In this document: positions 53,250 through 64,000 of the stretch, piece by piece
How the letters are laid out: each line of letters begins with the position of its first letter
Position numbering within the stretch: position 1 is the stretch's first letter
Assembly (NCBI GenBank): GCA_021234155.1
Contig: JAJEKV010000054.1
Span: forward strand, 5,567,962-5,631,961
DNA length: 64,000 nucleotides
Source: Isoetes taiwanensis
Lineage: Eukaryota; Streptophyta; Lycopodiopsida; Isoetales; Isoetaceae
Direction of reading: 5' to 3'
Program-made: the position numbers and the translations under genes
The notes under the pieces: model-generated
Database searches by the model: none
What the model was told of the DNA's origin: nothing
Seen by the model: the letters and a program-made list of their open reading frames with translations, nothing else

Positions 53250-55035
53250 TTTAATTTAATTTAATTTAGTCTTGCTCTCATAGGGCTCTATAAGGCCATG
53301 TAGCGCTCAATTACATGCTACATCAGAGTTTAATCAATAAATTATGGTGTGCATCCACCGTCTTAATATATTGCCCTAACTTATAATATGATTCTGAAAA
53401 TAACGCATGAAAACTAGTATAGTAGAAAGCAAATCTACTCCTAATATCATTGTATGCTGGGCAGTGAACAAACACATGGTCTTCGTCTTCAACACTACCT
53501 GTTTCACAAAATTTACAAATTCTCTCTTCCAGTGGTACTTTGCGCCATCTACCTGTCTCCACTTCCAACCTGTGAGAGCTTGTTCTGTATCTTGCCATGA
53601 TTTGCCTCAACGATATCGGGATATCAGCTGATAAGTATCCTTGATGTTCATATTCCTGCATAGGATTTACCTTAGCTTTGTAATGTCTCATCCTGCTGCC
53701 AGGGTTTTGCCATAATTTATCAATAGCCAGCCTCTCTAAGAGTGCTCTAGCGTTCGATTTACAATCCGGCCAATTGCTGGCCTGCACCCCCCATCGATTA
53801 GCCCATTCCATGACATCGTGTAACCAACCTTGTTGCTCAGATGCTAACATTGCTTGATGGAGTAAGCGGTCTACAGATAGCTTCTTAACCCTGTTAACAA
53901 AGTTTATGGTTTGAAATAAAGCTTCAAGTTCGAGGGGGAACATACCTGCTTCCGCTAAAATAATAGCATATGGCAATTGGTTTTTTATGCCCAACTCCTG
54001 GCGCAAAAACAATTTCTGGACCACTTCGATCTGTCCCCAAAGCTTATCAGAAGTATTGGGCCCCCATATAGGTACACCATATAGCAACACGGATTGAACC
54101 AGTGTTTTAAAAAGCATCTTCTTAAGCGTCCAACCATGGAGAGAATTGGAGCATTTAGTTTGCATGCTATACAATGCCATTTTCCCACCTGTAACTCTCC
54201 TCTTTACGCAGTCTTTCCAAGTGTACTTAGCAGAGAAGTCTATGCCTAGGTACTTGAAGCACTCTACTATTTCAATATCCTGCCCATCATAAAAGAATGC
54301 CTCCCTATCCCGCGTACCAAATATCATGATCTTTGACTTGCTAATGTTCACCTTCATTTGTTTCAGCTCACAAAACCACCTCAAATGATCTAAGTGGGCT
54401 TGCAGCACCTGTCTCTTATTAGCTAGCAATACCACATCATCAGCATAAAGCAGTAATTGAATGATGTAAGCCCCTAATCGTGTCCCAGCAAATGAATGTG
54501 CTTTTATCCAATCATCTAGTTCATCAATATACAAACCAAAGAGTGTTGGTGACAGAGGGCACCCTTGCCGAACACCAATCGTATTCTTGACCAGTGCATC
54601 CATTTCATGGGACAATTTAATTAAGACTTCCGAATACAATTGAGACACAGCCCCTCTAAGCTCTTCTGGAACCCCAATCTGCTGCATTCTCTCGCCTAAT
54701 CCCCTTCTAGGCACTGTGTCGAAGGCTTTGGTAAAATCAATAAATGCTACATAAAGTGCTGAATTTGGTGCCTTCGCTTTTTCCACCATTACACGGAGTG
54801 CCATAGCATGATCAAGCGTATTGTGGTTTTTACGAAATCCAGCTTGACACATGGAGCGCTTCTTATTGTCCTCAGCCCAAGAACTCAACCTTCTTTCCAG
54901 CAAACTGCCAAGAATTTTTGAAAAAGTGCTGCTAATCAGAATTGTTCTATAATTATATACTGAACACCTGTCTCCAGATTTGTGAATGGGGTGTACCCTA
55001 TTCAACTTCCATGCAATTGGTAATCCCTTCTTTGG
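53250..55035 (-). mobile_element. LINE, 5'-truncated, with near-complete RT and C-terminal zinc knuckle
   Basis: The 560-residue frame (55005-53323) is uninterrupted. RT blocks in order: HKSGDRCSVYNYRTI, AGFRKNHNTLDHAM, ALYVAFIDFTKAFDTVP (catalytic Asp), GVRQGCPLSPTLF, IIQLLLYADDVVLL (catalytic YADD), KSKIMIFG, IVECFKYLGIDFS. The C-terminus has a CCHC-like knuckle, CKFCETGSVEDEDHVFVHCP. It is truncated before RT block 0 at about 55035, so the endonuclease is missing. On the minus strand the 3' end is a run of TTAAA-type repeats (53251-53270) rather than poly(A). With an open RT it is the youngest-looking LINE in the window but not autonomous. Confidence 0.92.
53323..55005 (-). CDS. LINE reverse transcriptase ORF (5'-truncated)
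   Basis: Coding part of the LINE above. Converts LINE RNA to DNA at the insertion site in an intact element. The start given is simply the first Met; coding text extends a few codons upstream (LPIAWKLNRVHPIH) to the truncation point, so the native start is lost. Confidence 0.9.
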   Translation of the reverse strand: MNRVHPIHKSGDRCSVYNYRTILISSTFSKILGSLLERRLSSWAEDNKKRSMCQAGFRKNHNTLDHAMALRVMVEKAKAPNSALYVAFIDFTKAFDTVPRRGLGERMQQIGVPEELRGAVSQLYSEVLIKLSHEMDALVKNTIGVRQGCPLSPTLFGLYIDELDDWIKAHSFAGTRLGAYIIQLLLYADDVVLLANKRQVLQAHLDHLRWFCELKQMKVNISKSKIMIFGTRDREAFFYDGQDIEIVECFKYLGIDFSAKYTWKDCVKRRVTGGKMALYSMQTKCSNSLHGWTLKKMLFKTLVQSVLLYGVPIWGPNTSDKLWGQIEVVQKLFLRQELGIKNQLPYAIILAEAGMFPLELEALFQTINFVNRVKKLSVDRLLHQAMLASEQQGWLHDVMEWANRWGVQASNWPDCKSNARALLERLAIDKLWQNPGSRMRHYKAKVNPMQEYEHQGYLSADIPISLRQIMARYRTSSHRLEVETGRWRKVPLEERICKFCETGSVEDEDHVFVHCPAYNDIRSRFAFYYTSFHALFSESYYKLGQYIKTVDAHHNLLIKL

Positions 55036-55691
55036 ATTTTAACCAAAAATTGAAGTGAAGTTTACAACTGAAATAGTAGCATTTTTAAAATTGAAGATAA
55101 AATCTTCATATTCACGTTCAAAATTTACTTCTTTTTTTCTAAGACTCAGTTATGTGCAAAAGTGTGAGGAGTGATAAGAGAGGGATCCAAGACATCTTCA
55201 TGCTCGTTTATGCCATCTTCGTCAGTTTCACTTCTTTCACTGTCACTTTGGGAAGTGCTTGAGTTATCTTCCTCGTCATTATCAATAGAGGGTGAAGCAT
55301 TCCCAACCTCTTCTTCATCTTCTTCTTCATAGTTACAAGCCTTCTTAAGCAAGTTGATTGTTCTCTGGCGTAAACGATTGTCTAATTTCAATTTGAAATC
55401 ATAGCACATAATACTCACTTGTCGTAAGTCTAGCTCAACCTGTTTTGGCTCTTCATAAAAATTGCATTGTGTTTCGAACACGGCAGGCCAACATTGAAAG
55501 AAAGATGGTCCTCTAGTTTCCCTCTTTAAGGTTCCCCTAGATTCCTCAAAATTTCTTTAGATTTCATTCAAATTCTTTTAAACTTTATGAGATTTGATTC
55601 CCTTTAGATTATCTAGGTTTCCCTCGAGACTCCCTAAGAATCCCCAAATTTCTTTGACCTTTCCTCAAAGTTCCTCGATATTTCATAAAAT
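55036..55691 (-). CDS. Unrecognised acidic ORF (55146-55481) and flanks
   Basis: The frame 55146-55481 encodes 111 residues: DLRQVSIMCYDFKLKLDNRL, a basic helix INLLKKACNY, then a long acidic Ser-rich run and NEHEDVLDPSLI. No domain is recognised. It may relate to the region upstream of the ParB-like gene at 51.9-52.2 kb. From 55482 to 55691 lie short 'ttccct.aga.t' degenerate repeats, ending in 'tttcataaaat' where YR element 2 begins. Confidence 0.3.
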
Positions 55692-55818
55692 CCCATCGAT
55701 CCGAGCCATCGGATCGCCATTCTGGGAAAGGACGAGCCCCTATATTAGGCTCGTTCCATTCTCAGGCCGGTTATCGGCGTCTTCTCACAGCAGCATTTTC
55801 TTCTTTCTCGTAGCTTCC
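55692..55818 (+). repeat. YR element 2 left repeat A1
   Basis: Matches element 1 A over 127 bp with one difference seen (ggctcgttcc for ggctagttcc), then diverges at 'atggttg'. Confidence 0.85.
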
Positions 55819-57809
55819 ATGGTTGTTTGACCCACGGATTTCTTTACCAGCTTCTCTACCAGTCTTTTACTCCACCTCTTTGTCACCGGCATCGTCTTTG
55901 CGAGTTTGCTCATCATTCTTCGGAAGGTACGCTTCCTTCTTTTCCTGCTCTTTACGTCAGGTTCTTGCAGATTCTTTGTTCTGTCAGGTTCTTGCAGATT
56001 CTTTGTTCTATCGTTTCTCTTGGTGATCGCATGGCTCTTCCTTGTCCATTTGCATGTTTGATTTTTGGGACTTGGGCTATTCCATCCTTGCGAGACGGCA
56101 TATGGTTCGGGGTAATTATGTTTTCAAGTTTTAGACTGAGCATTTCGCTTTTCTGTCTGATCGGATGGGTTCGTCTCTCTGGGTGTTGGTTGATCTGTTG
56201 GGTGGTTGGATCGGTTTCAGTGGCATGCTCTCTGTATTTCTTGTGTAGTAGCACGGTTTCCTGTTTGGGGCGGGGCACGTGTTCTTTGTTGCTTCTATCT
56301 TTTTCTTGTTTCCCCTTAGTTCTTCTTCTGGTTTTCAGCTTGGGGTGGCGACTACGGAATTCTGGTTTCCATTTTCTGATCCGCCCTCTCTCATCGTCTT
56401 TGGTTGGGTTTTGCCCTCTCCTAATCCAATTGCTGGCGTGCGCTTATCAGGGGATCTCCACCCCATTCCTGCTGGCCTAGTTCCCTTCCCGTAGTTTCCG
56501 CTCCATACCTTGCCTTCTGTTCCTTTCAATTTCGGTTTCCCCTCACTCGGCCTCTGCTCGTCCTTGTTGCCATGATCTGCTCCTCCATCACCCGATTAGC
56601 TCCCATTTTGGGAGATTTGGAGTTTTCGGCTCTCCATTGGTATCACGGGTGTTGTGGCGGGTTCTCCCTCATTCTCCTTTCTCAGGCCGACCTAGACCAA
56701 ATCCAACGTCCCCTGCTCTCCCTGCGGTTTGCTTTTTTCGCTCCATTCCTAATTGGTATTCCTTTGTATTTTTCCGCTGCTCCCTTTTGGCCTCGCTTAT
56801 TTTGCCCTCGATCTTATTTTGCCATTCATTCCTTCTCTTGCATGCTTTTTTCTTGATTCGCGGGTTTCCATTCATTCTCCTTGCATGTCTTTTTGTGGCC
56901 TTCGTCTTGTCATCATCTCAGGCTTTTTCTTGGTCTCACCTCTTTATATTCCCCTCATATATTTTATCACCCCTCCGCATCCTTTAATTATATGCGTTCA
57001 CATGATTGTTGACTTTTTATGTTCGGTCATTTGAATTTGCCTTTTTCATATATACTATGTCTTCTTGACTTCGTTTCCATGTTATGCTTATCATACTATA
57101 AGGGTTGCTTTTTCTTTTTTCATATTGATTGAACGTTGTTTCTTTTTTGGGCATACTAACCATTTCTATGGTTGCATTTGCTTTTACACGTTCTTGCCCA
57201 ATATGTTTTTTCGCTATATGTTGGCATCTTTTTGAATCATATCGTTCACATGGTTGTTTTGATTTTTTTATGTTCTAAGGTCATTTGCATTTGCCTTTTT
57301 TCATATATACGATGTCTCAACCTAGTTTCCACGTTATGCTTATTATGTATTATGACGGTTGATTTTTTCTCATCTTGTTGCACATGGTTTCTTCTTTTGG
57401 GCATTCGAAGCATTCCAATGGTTGCATTTGTTTTTTCACGTTCTTGCCTCTATCATGTTTCCACTTGTTTTCTACGTTACTATGCACTATCAGGGGTTGA
57501 TTTCTTTTTCGTATTGTTGAACGTTGTTTTCCTCTTTTCGGCATCGACACTTTACATGGTTTTATTTTCGTTTTCACGTTCTTGCCTACATCGTGTTTGG
57601 GCCTCCTTTTTTGCATTATATGCATTAACGGGGTTGGTTTTTTCTTCTCGTGTTTATGCATCATCGGCAATTGCATAGCTTGATTGTTCCTACCTAGCTG
57701 GATATTGGCTCCTATCATTCGAGTCGCATTCTCCTTAGTGGGGTTGGGTTTTTTGCTTATATTCTTGGTTTTTTGCATTTATCCTTATTGTTGTTATCCT
57801 CGGGGGGGC
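55819..57809. other. YR element 2 pyrimidine-rich body, left part
   Basis: No recognised product. Contains a duplicated 'ttcttgcagattctttgttct' (55962-56010) and recurrent 'ttcacgttcttgcc' words at 57180-57600, suggesting decayed internal tandem units. Long open frames arise from the T/C bias. Confidence 0.5.
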
Positions 57810-58203
57810 TTGGGGATGTTGTCTTGTTTTCATAATTTCTACTGCAAATCCCATGGTTTATTATCTTTTTATTGCCTATCGATTTGTGGCCACCATCTTC
57901 CGGGTTGCATTTGTCTTTTTTACATTGATGCATTCCATTTCCATGGTAGGTTGCCGTATGGCCACAATTGCGTGTTATTTCTCCAACATGTAACTCTTTT
58001 GTATGTTATTTTTTATATATTGTGGTTCCCATATGGTTATATGTGGCATTCTTTTCTGCGTTTGGGATTTCCCCATGGTGGTTTGGGTCTTATCTTTTAC
58101 ACTTGTGTTTGTATCTTATGTGCAATGCACTACACTCGGCTCAGGTGGTATACGTTATTCGGGTGGTATTATCTTCTACATTCTAGGTTTCCCATAGTTG
58201 TTG
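57810..58203. repeat. Body block b shared with YR element 1
   Basis: Collinear match to 28347-28725 with a few differences. Confidence 0.75.
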
Positions 58204-58909
58204 GGTTTTATTTTTTGCACTGCTTTCTTTTATTAAGGACCATAGATTGTTTGAATAAGACAATTGTTTTGCTTTTTTATGTTATATTGTTCGGTGTTCT
58301 ATATGTGTTTTCTTTTATTAAGATTCATACTTCTTGTTGTTTATGTGTATGGCACATCTATAGGGGCTTTCTGACGGGATGTTTTATGGGTTTGGACTTG
58401 GGCTTCTCTCTCATTCCTTGTGTTGCTTTTTTACTTTGTTCCGCATTTGGTTGACAATGACGGTTTCTTTATATGTTGGCATCCTCTTATGAACCATAGA
58501 TTGTTTGATGTTTTATGTTGGGCATCATTTGAATTTTATAGTTGTATCCCACTAGTTCCACATTATATGTACTATACATTATTGGAGTTTGATTTTCTTT
58601 TTCGGCCTGGGTGCTTTGGTTGAGTTGATTTGTTGTCCGGTTGATTTGTTGTAATCGTTGAATTTCCCCTTTTGAAAGATTGGTCTCGCACGTTGTTTTC
58701 CTTGTTTTTAGGCATACGGCACATTACGGTGGTTTCCTTTCCTTTCGCATTCTTGTCCATGTCGTGTTTTGGATTCTGTTGCTTCACTGGCTTGGTGTTT
58801 TCTTGTTCATCATTGACGAGGTTGCCTTTTTTCTTTTAACGGGTATCCTTATGCATTGTGCTACCCCCCACATCATATTTGATATTTAGCTCTATTTGCA
58901 CACACATGT
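58204..58909. other. Element 2 specific body segment
   Basis: No match elsewhere in the window that I could see, and no gene. Confidence 0.4.
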
Positions 58910-59277
58910 CTCGTTTATCCTGTTTTTCTTCCAATTACTGGGTGATGCTTTTTCCACCACGGGTGATGCTATCCTCTTTTTTTTCATGAATCGTTGATTT
59001 TTCTCATTTCTAATCGCTCATCTCCTTTTGAGTGCTTGTCGTTTTTTGCGTTTGCCGCTTCGCCATTATGCACGTTCTTGTTCTCCTTGACCGCTCATGC
59101 GTGCCTTCTACATGTTCCACTTCTTCGGCGCTTGGTCGTTGGCTCCTCTTCGTCTCACCTCACCTTTGTTACGTCGGAGGTTAGTCTCGACCGACAGGTT
59201 GTTCGCGCGGTTCGCTTATAGTTTATGCGGTTCGCCTCATTTTTTTTTTTGCTCCAACTTGTGTGTTGACTCAACTC
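58910..59277 (+). repeat. Body block c, first part, with decayed recombinase tail
   Basis: Matches about 28735-29105, including two GGGTGATGC motifs (58935-58975) and a corrupted recombinase C-terminus around 59129-59200 ('cgcttggtcgttggctcctcttcg'). Confidence 0.6.
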
Positions 59278-60009
<732 letters not shown>

Positions 60010-60290
60010 GTGGCTTCCCTCCGTCTTTCCTTGTCCATTGCTTCCCATCTGTCTTATCATCTTTGCTTCCCTCTGTTTTCCTATCACAGATTCTGAATTT
60101 TTCCTGCTCTTCAACCTGCATTTGTTTCACATTTCTTTTTGGCTCATCATCTTCTGGATTTGGCCATTTGATAGCTAGGCTGCTCTTGCTGTTTTGTTTC
60201 AACTTATGATGTATACAAGTATCGCTTATGAGGTATGGATTTCTCTCCCTATGCCGAGGTTCTTCTACACACAGGCGGATTTGCCCCACT
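60010..60290 (-). other. Unrecognised coding-like minus-strand segment in element 2
   Basis: The minus frame reads RNPYLISDTCIHHKL, SSLAIKWPNPEDDEPKRNV, then VEEQEKFRICDRKTEGSK. Codon-like composition and mixed residues set it apart from the pyrimidine-rich surroundings. It could be a captured host exon (possible boundaries near 60095 'cacag' and 60240), but I do not recognise the gene. Confidence 0.3.
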
Positions 60291-61054
60291 CCCGATTGTT
60301 TTGGCGGATTTGTACGCTATGGGTTGGCTTCCGTGGCTTTGCTTGCTAGTTCTTTTATGCTCATGGGATAATCTCTCAACTCCCTAGCATTCGGCTTTGG
60401 CGGATAATCTTCAGATAAATTTTTCGAATTCCACATTTTCTTTGGGTTGTGCATTGACTCAGGTTAAGTTTAGTTGTGCATTTTTCTTTGTCAAGCTTAT
60501 TGCGGAGTTTATAGTTTAGAAGGGGCTCTACCATGTTACTTGGTTTTTGTGGCATAGGGTGAATTATGATATCCGAATATCCGCATTTTTTCCTCTGGGG
60601 TTTCTTACTATATTACTATCTAAGTTTGGGTTTTGCAAACACTCACATTGTGCGGTGAATCAGGTTAAGTTTAGTTGTGCATTTTCTTTCTCAGGCTTAT
60701 TGCGGAGTTTATAGTTTAGAAGAGGCATGTTACTTGGTTTTTGTGGCATATATAGGTTATCTTATGCCCCCTTTACATATACCCTCGGAGGGAATTACGA
60801 GTCACATTTACACTATATTTTCTATCATTGGGTGTCCCTTTTCTTTTTCCTATGCGGGGTTTGCGATTGTTATGTTTTTCTCATGTCTTATTCATAATTG
60901 CATTAGAATATGAGGAATCTAGGGGCTTTTGTTTTAGGGGGTGGTTTTTCCCTCCCATGTTATCTCTTTCATATGTTACCTTTTCTAAGTTGATGGACAT
61001 CTAGTTTTTCTATATGTGACAGTATCCTTTGAATTTGAGGCTTTTTCATGGTTG
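60291..61054. repeat. Element 2 body with ~240-bp direct repeat
   Basis: 'caggttaagtttagttgtgcattttt.tttgtcaagcttattgcggagtttatagtttagaag' at 60458-60520 recurs at 60661-60721. No gene recognised. Confidence 0.6.
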
Positions 61055-61190
61055 TTTTCGGATTTTTCTTCTTTGCATTTGTGTTTTTATCGTGGATTCG
61101 ATGCACCATACTATTTAAATGGGTCTATGCTCTCCTCGCGCTGTTTTTCTCTTGTTTATGTTCTGGCTCATTTTTTATTACCTCGTTTTC
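61055..61190. repeat. Body block a shared with YR element 1
   Basis: Collinear match to about 28195-28325; here it sits directly upstream of the recombinase gene. Confidence 0.75.
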
Positions 61191-61244
61191 ATCTTTGTGA
61201 GCGTCAATTTGAATGAAATTAAACATGGTTTTTTATGTTGTTGT

Positions 61245-62175
61245 GACAGCTACTTCTCGCTTGCTCACCTCCCAGGAGGTTCTCTTTTTCTTTGCGACTT
61301 TGCCTTTAGTTTTTTCCTCCCGTGCCCCATCTACTCTTTTGTCTTACTTCGCTATGTTCCGCCGCTTTGTTGCTTGGTGCCGTCTACATGCTGTTCCTTA
61401 TCTTCCAGCTTCTCCTTTTGTTGTTGCGGCCTTTTTTGCCTCTCTTCATCATCCTCAGATGTCGGCCTCATCCATTTCTTCGGCCTCGGAAGCCATATCC
61501 TTTTTTCATCAACTTTTCAACCTTCCCTCTCCCGCCATTTTACCTTTACCCTCGTTGGCTCATCAGTCTACCTTTCGTCACGCTCGCCCTCCTCGTACCT
61601 TTCTTCCTCTCACCGCCTCGGCATGTATTTTCGATTGTTCTCCACTTTGCGCATCCCTGCGGCTTCTTTTCCCTCTACGGCCCGGCGCCCATCGTTTATA
61701 GTTTCCTTTGCCGCTTTTTTGCGCATCTCGGAGGCCCTTGCCCTCAATTGGCGGGATCTTTCTTTTTCCTTATCGCATGTGGATCTTCTTATTCGTCATT
61801 CCAAGTGTGACCAGCTTGCCCGCGGTCATACGATTTCTTTAGCTCGCTTGCCTTCGTTCGCATGCCCTGTCACTATCCTTGGTGCTTGATTTCTACCGGT
61901 TCTTATCATCTCCTCGATCCTCCATCCGGCGGCCCTCTTTTCCGTTCCTCTCCTTCTTCTTTGCGTCCTTTATCCTATCTGACTGCTCGGGAGTGGTGGC
62001 GGGAGTACTCATTTGGCTTTCGTCAGCGGAGGGCTTTGGTAATTTTGCCTTTCGGGGAGTTCCACATGATGCTGCGCGCACTCACGGTCGTTGGCGCTCC
62101 TCTTCTTCTCACTCTCGCTATGTGCTTCGCGACCCAACTCAACACCTGGAGGTTTCGCGGCGCCTGGGTTTATAG
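61245..62175 (+). pseudogene. Tyrosine recombinase, near full-length but frame-broken (element 2)
   Basis: After a possible splice acceptor (gtgacag) the frame opens with TSRLLTSQEVLFFF, then APSTLLSYFAMFRRFVAWC and PFVVAAFFASLHH, a SAM-like core-binding domain. In another frame, from about 61690, comes FAAFLRISEALALNWRDLSF with Arg-I (near 61722), then LLIRHSKCDQLARGHTISL with the beta-hairpin Lys (near 61803), then CPVTIL. In further frames come RPLSYLTAREWWR and finally RTHGRWRSSSSHSRYVLRDP with the nucleophile Tyr near 62119, and a stop at 62173-62175. The His/Arg-II box (HSARRGG in element 1) is deleted. At least two frameshifts make it inactive. It resembles DIRS/Ngaro/Crypton-type recombinases. 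Confidence 0.82.
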
Positions 62176-62197
62176 TTAAGGAAGTCCTTTGGTAGTC

Positions 62198-62285
62198 GGC
62201 CGGTTTTGTGTCTCTCGCGAGTCCTTTCCCGAGAATCCCATCGATCCAGAAGCCATCGGATCGCCATTCAGGGAAAGGGCGAGCC
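62198..62285. promoter_or_regulatory. B1-A2 junction palindrome of element 2 (eroded)
   Basis: Same nested palindrome as at 30963-31043 but worn: CCCGAGAAT for CCCAGAAT, two inserted bases in the inner loop, and CAGGGAAAGGGC in the right arm. Confidence 0.55.
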
Positions 62286-62369
62286 CTATTAGGCTCGTTC
62301 CATTCGGGGGCGGTTATCGGCGTCTTCTCCTGGCGGCATTTTCTTCTTTTCGTAGCTTCCCTCCCTTCC
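62237..62369 (+). repeat. YR element 2 internal repeat A2
   Basis: A-type repeat with several substitutions and small deletions relative to A1 at 55692. Confidence 0.75.
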
Positions 62370-62439
62370 GCCTGCTGGCATTAGGCGTGTCGTCTTTTCA
62401 TTTGTATTAGTATTGGTTCTTGCCCTCTTTGTTGTTTTT

Positions 62440-62605
62440 CACCTGTGGGTGTCGCTTTTTCCTTGTTGCTGTTTCCTTGGCATTTTTTGTGTTTTTTCTC
62501 TGCCTGCGGGTGATGCTGTTTATTTCCACCTTGAGGGTGATGCATCTTTATATATCATGTTTTCCACCCGCTGGGTGATGCTTTTTCCACCTTATCGGTG
62601 ATGCT
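62440..62605. promoter_or_regulatory. CCACC..GGGTGATGC motif cluster of element 2
   Basis: Units near 62441, 62505, 62529, 62562 and 62586, in the same order and spacing as in element 1. Confidence 0.55.
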
Positions 62606-62900
62606 ATCTTTTTTTGTTATGCTCTTTTTCTGTCTATTTTTATGCCTTATATCTTAGGCTTTCTTGATCTGAGATTCTTTTTATGGCTAGGCTTGTTTCT
62701 CTAACTCTTACGGGTGTTTTTGAGTTTTTGGTATTGCAGGATTTCGCTATCTTCCGCCAGCTGTTGGGGTCCTGCTGGTTTTCCGTTCGTCATCCTCGTT
62801 GTTACATGGGGTTTTTTCGCTGTTGTTTGGGGTCGTGCTTTGTGTTTGCCTTCGCTCTCGTCCGGTTTCTCTGTTCTCTAGGCAACACATTCGAGGTTGG

Positions 62901-62979
62901 TGGCGACCATTTCTCATTAGGGTTTTCCTCGAAAACCCGAAAGGGCGGGGTTTTTTATCCCGGTGAGAACTTGTCGCCA
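62901..62979 (+). ncRNA. Conserved multi-stem structure near right end of YR element 2
   Basis: Same fold as 31817-31895: TGGCGAC/GTCGCCA, TTCTCAT/GTGAGAA (one wobble pair), GGGTTTT/AAAACCC, CGGG/CCCG. Confidence 0.55.
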
Positions 62980-63104
62980 TTGCCCTCCTATAATGCCTTA
63001 GCACATTTTCTTTTTTGGGGTAGTCCGATGTTGTTCCTATGGTCGGCTACCCCTCTCTCTTCTTACACATTGTATATTGCTGCTGTGATGAATGACAAGC
63101 CTAC

Positions 63105-63142
63105 GGCCGGTTTTGTGTCTCTCGCGAGTCCTTTCCCAGAAT
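63105..63142 (+). repeat. YR element 2 right repeat B2
   Basis: 38 bp, same as B1 and B2 of element 1 by eye. Confidence 0.85.
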
Positions 63143-63276
63143 CCCATCGATCCGAGCCATCGGATCGCCATTCTGGGAAGGGACGAGCGCCTATATTAGG
63201 CCATTTCTGTTTTGGCTCGGTTATCGGCGTCTTCTCACAACAGCTCTTCTTATCCTCTCGTAGCTTCCCTCCCTTC
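63143..63276 (+). repeat. Third A-type repeat (A3) after element 2
   Basis: Begins cccatcgatccgagcc directly after B2 and runs to 'cttccctcccttcc' with diverged middle ('ggccatttctgttttggctcgg'). It is the start of another element whose body is lost, or a trace of tandem head-to-tail insertion. Confidence 0.7.
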
Positions 63277-64000
63277 CCGCCCTGTTCACGGTGGCGCATG
63301 CATCAAGGTTCTCATTAGTTCTTATTGGATTCCTGAAGGTGTGTCAAAACACGGGCATATTCATTCCAATGTTCTTGATGAGCAGCTTTCAATGGTGGCA
63401 ATTCTCAATTCTGACACGGCACACAAGTTATGGGCATTTCAAATCAATTAGTGCATTAAATGCATCTTATTACTCGTATTTTTTAAGTGAACATCTATAG
63501 ATGTCACACATGGTGGCTAATGATATTAATACCTTGTAGCGATGATTCTAGCGGTGGAATTTTGCAGAGATATCACAACTTGTCGCCACATTAACTAGGT
63601 AGTCAAAATGATTGTGTCTGCCTTTTAAAGGCATTTGAATGAATTTTTTGCTAGACGATTTCTCCTACGATACTCAAGCATCTCAGTTTGTTCCAATTTA
63701 AGGTAACTCAAAATGGGATACCGCATAAGAACAGTTATTAGCAAAGAAAAAATGAACTAAAGTGCTTCGGTAATGAACCAAGCGTAAAGATCGGTGAAAA
63801 CCATGTAGTAAGCATGTAATTGCGCAGTTGGCCACCCAATGTTTGTTGCACCCAATGCAATGGTTGGGGGCTACTCCCATGCATTACATTCACAACCAAT
63901 CATAAACATTCACACATAGTTTGTCATATGCCATGGAATCAAAGAATATAACAATCCTTCCTCCCACACAGAAAGCCAACACAGATTTTCTTTTCCTTAA
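63277..64000. other. No gene recognised
   Basis: AT-rich sequence after the A3 repeat. Short open frames only. Confidence 0.4.

Noticed and set aside
57172-58454. 168- and 256-codon plus-strand frames in element 2
   Set aside because: Same composition artefact. They look like multi-pass membrane proteins only because T-rich codons encode hydrophobic residues.

Overview
This is a repeat-rich stretch of a nuclear plant genome. The evidence is GT-AG introns with plant-like exon structure, PLS-type pentatricopeptide repeat (PPR) proteins, a plant THO complex subunit 1 gene, Ty1-copia fragments and plant-type LINEs. The style of the PPR protein (Met-rich, 'LKACG', 'DMYAKCG', no DYW tail) and the very high transposon load suggest a fern or another large-genome, non-angiosperm vascular plant. 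That placement is inference; the sequence alone does not name the species.

Layout. 1-603: a LINE remnant (minus). 621-6859: the last 18 recognisable exons of THO complex subunit 1 (THO1/HPR1), the best host gene here; its first exons lie outside the window. 7.9-9.0 kb: a foldback element with ~300-bp arms. 9.0-9.3 kb: a possible small Cys-rich secreted peptide. 11.3-17.0 kb: an eroded Ty1-copia element (minus) split by a ~456-bp perfect-arm TIR element and a PPR pseudogene, plus a LINE endonuclease scrap. 19.5-24.9 kb: copies of an AT-rich repeat linked to PP2-B-like F-box fragments, with a 5'-truncated LINE inserted. 24.9-32.06 kb: a large tyrosine-recombinase (YR) element. 32.5-36.8 kb: a Helitron-like element with a Pif1 helicase remnant and a hairpin at each end. 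37.1-39.3 kb: a PPR gene (minus), probably damaged at both ends. 42.6-44.2 kb: three tandem ~530-bp units. 45.2-51.3 kb: two LINE pieces (plus), separated by a block of gene fragments (BTF3/NAC-beta, a permease exon, UTP23; all minus) and a compact YR-element derivative. 51.3-53.1 kb: a ParB-like domain gene remnant and short tandem repeats. 53.25-55.03 kb: a LINE reverse transcriptase (minus). 55.69-63.14 kb: a second large YR element, followed by a further partial copy of its left repeat.

The most unusual system is the YR element family. Element 1, element 2 and the short minus-strand derivative share the order A1-body-B1A2-B2. These are 'split direct repeats', the arrangement known from PAT/Ngaro-like tyrosine-recombinase retrotransposons. 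The recombinase reading frame ends just before B1. The B1A2 junction is a long palindrome and a good candidate for the recombinase site. Near the right end all three copies carry a conserved multi-stem structure whose outer stem has compensatory changes in the derivative. I found no reverse transcriptase in either long copy; the bodies are strongly pyrimidine-rich on the plus strand, have been reshuffled between copies, contain several decayed copies of the recombinase C-terminus, and one contains a captured 4-coumarate:CoA-ligase-like exon. The short derivative is flanked by a 31-bp direct duplication (one mismatch), which is not expected of ordinary YR integration.

Few genes here look functional: THO1 (incomplete in the window), possibly the PPR gene, and possibly the small secreted peptide. 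Most other coding traces are transposon relics or captured and duplicated gene pieces.
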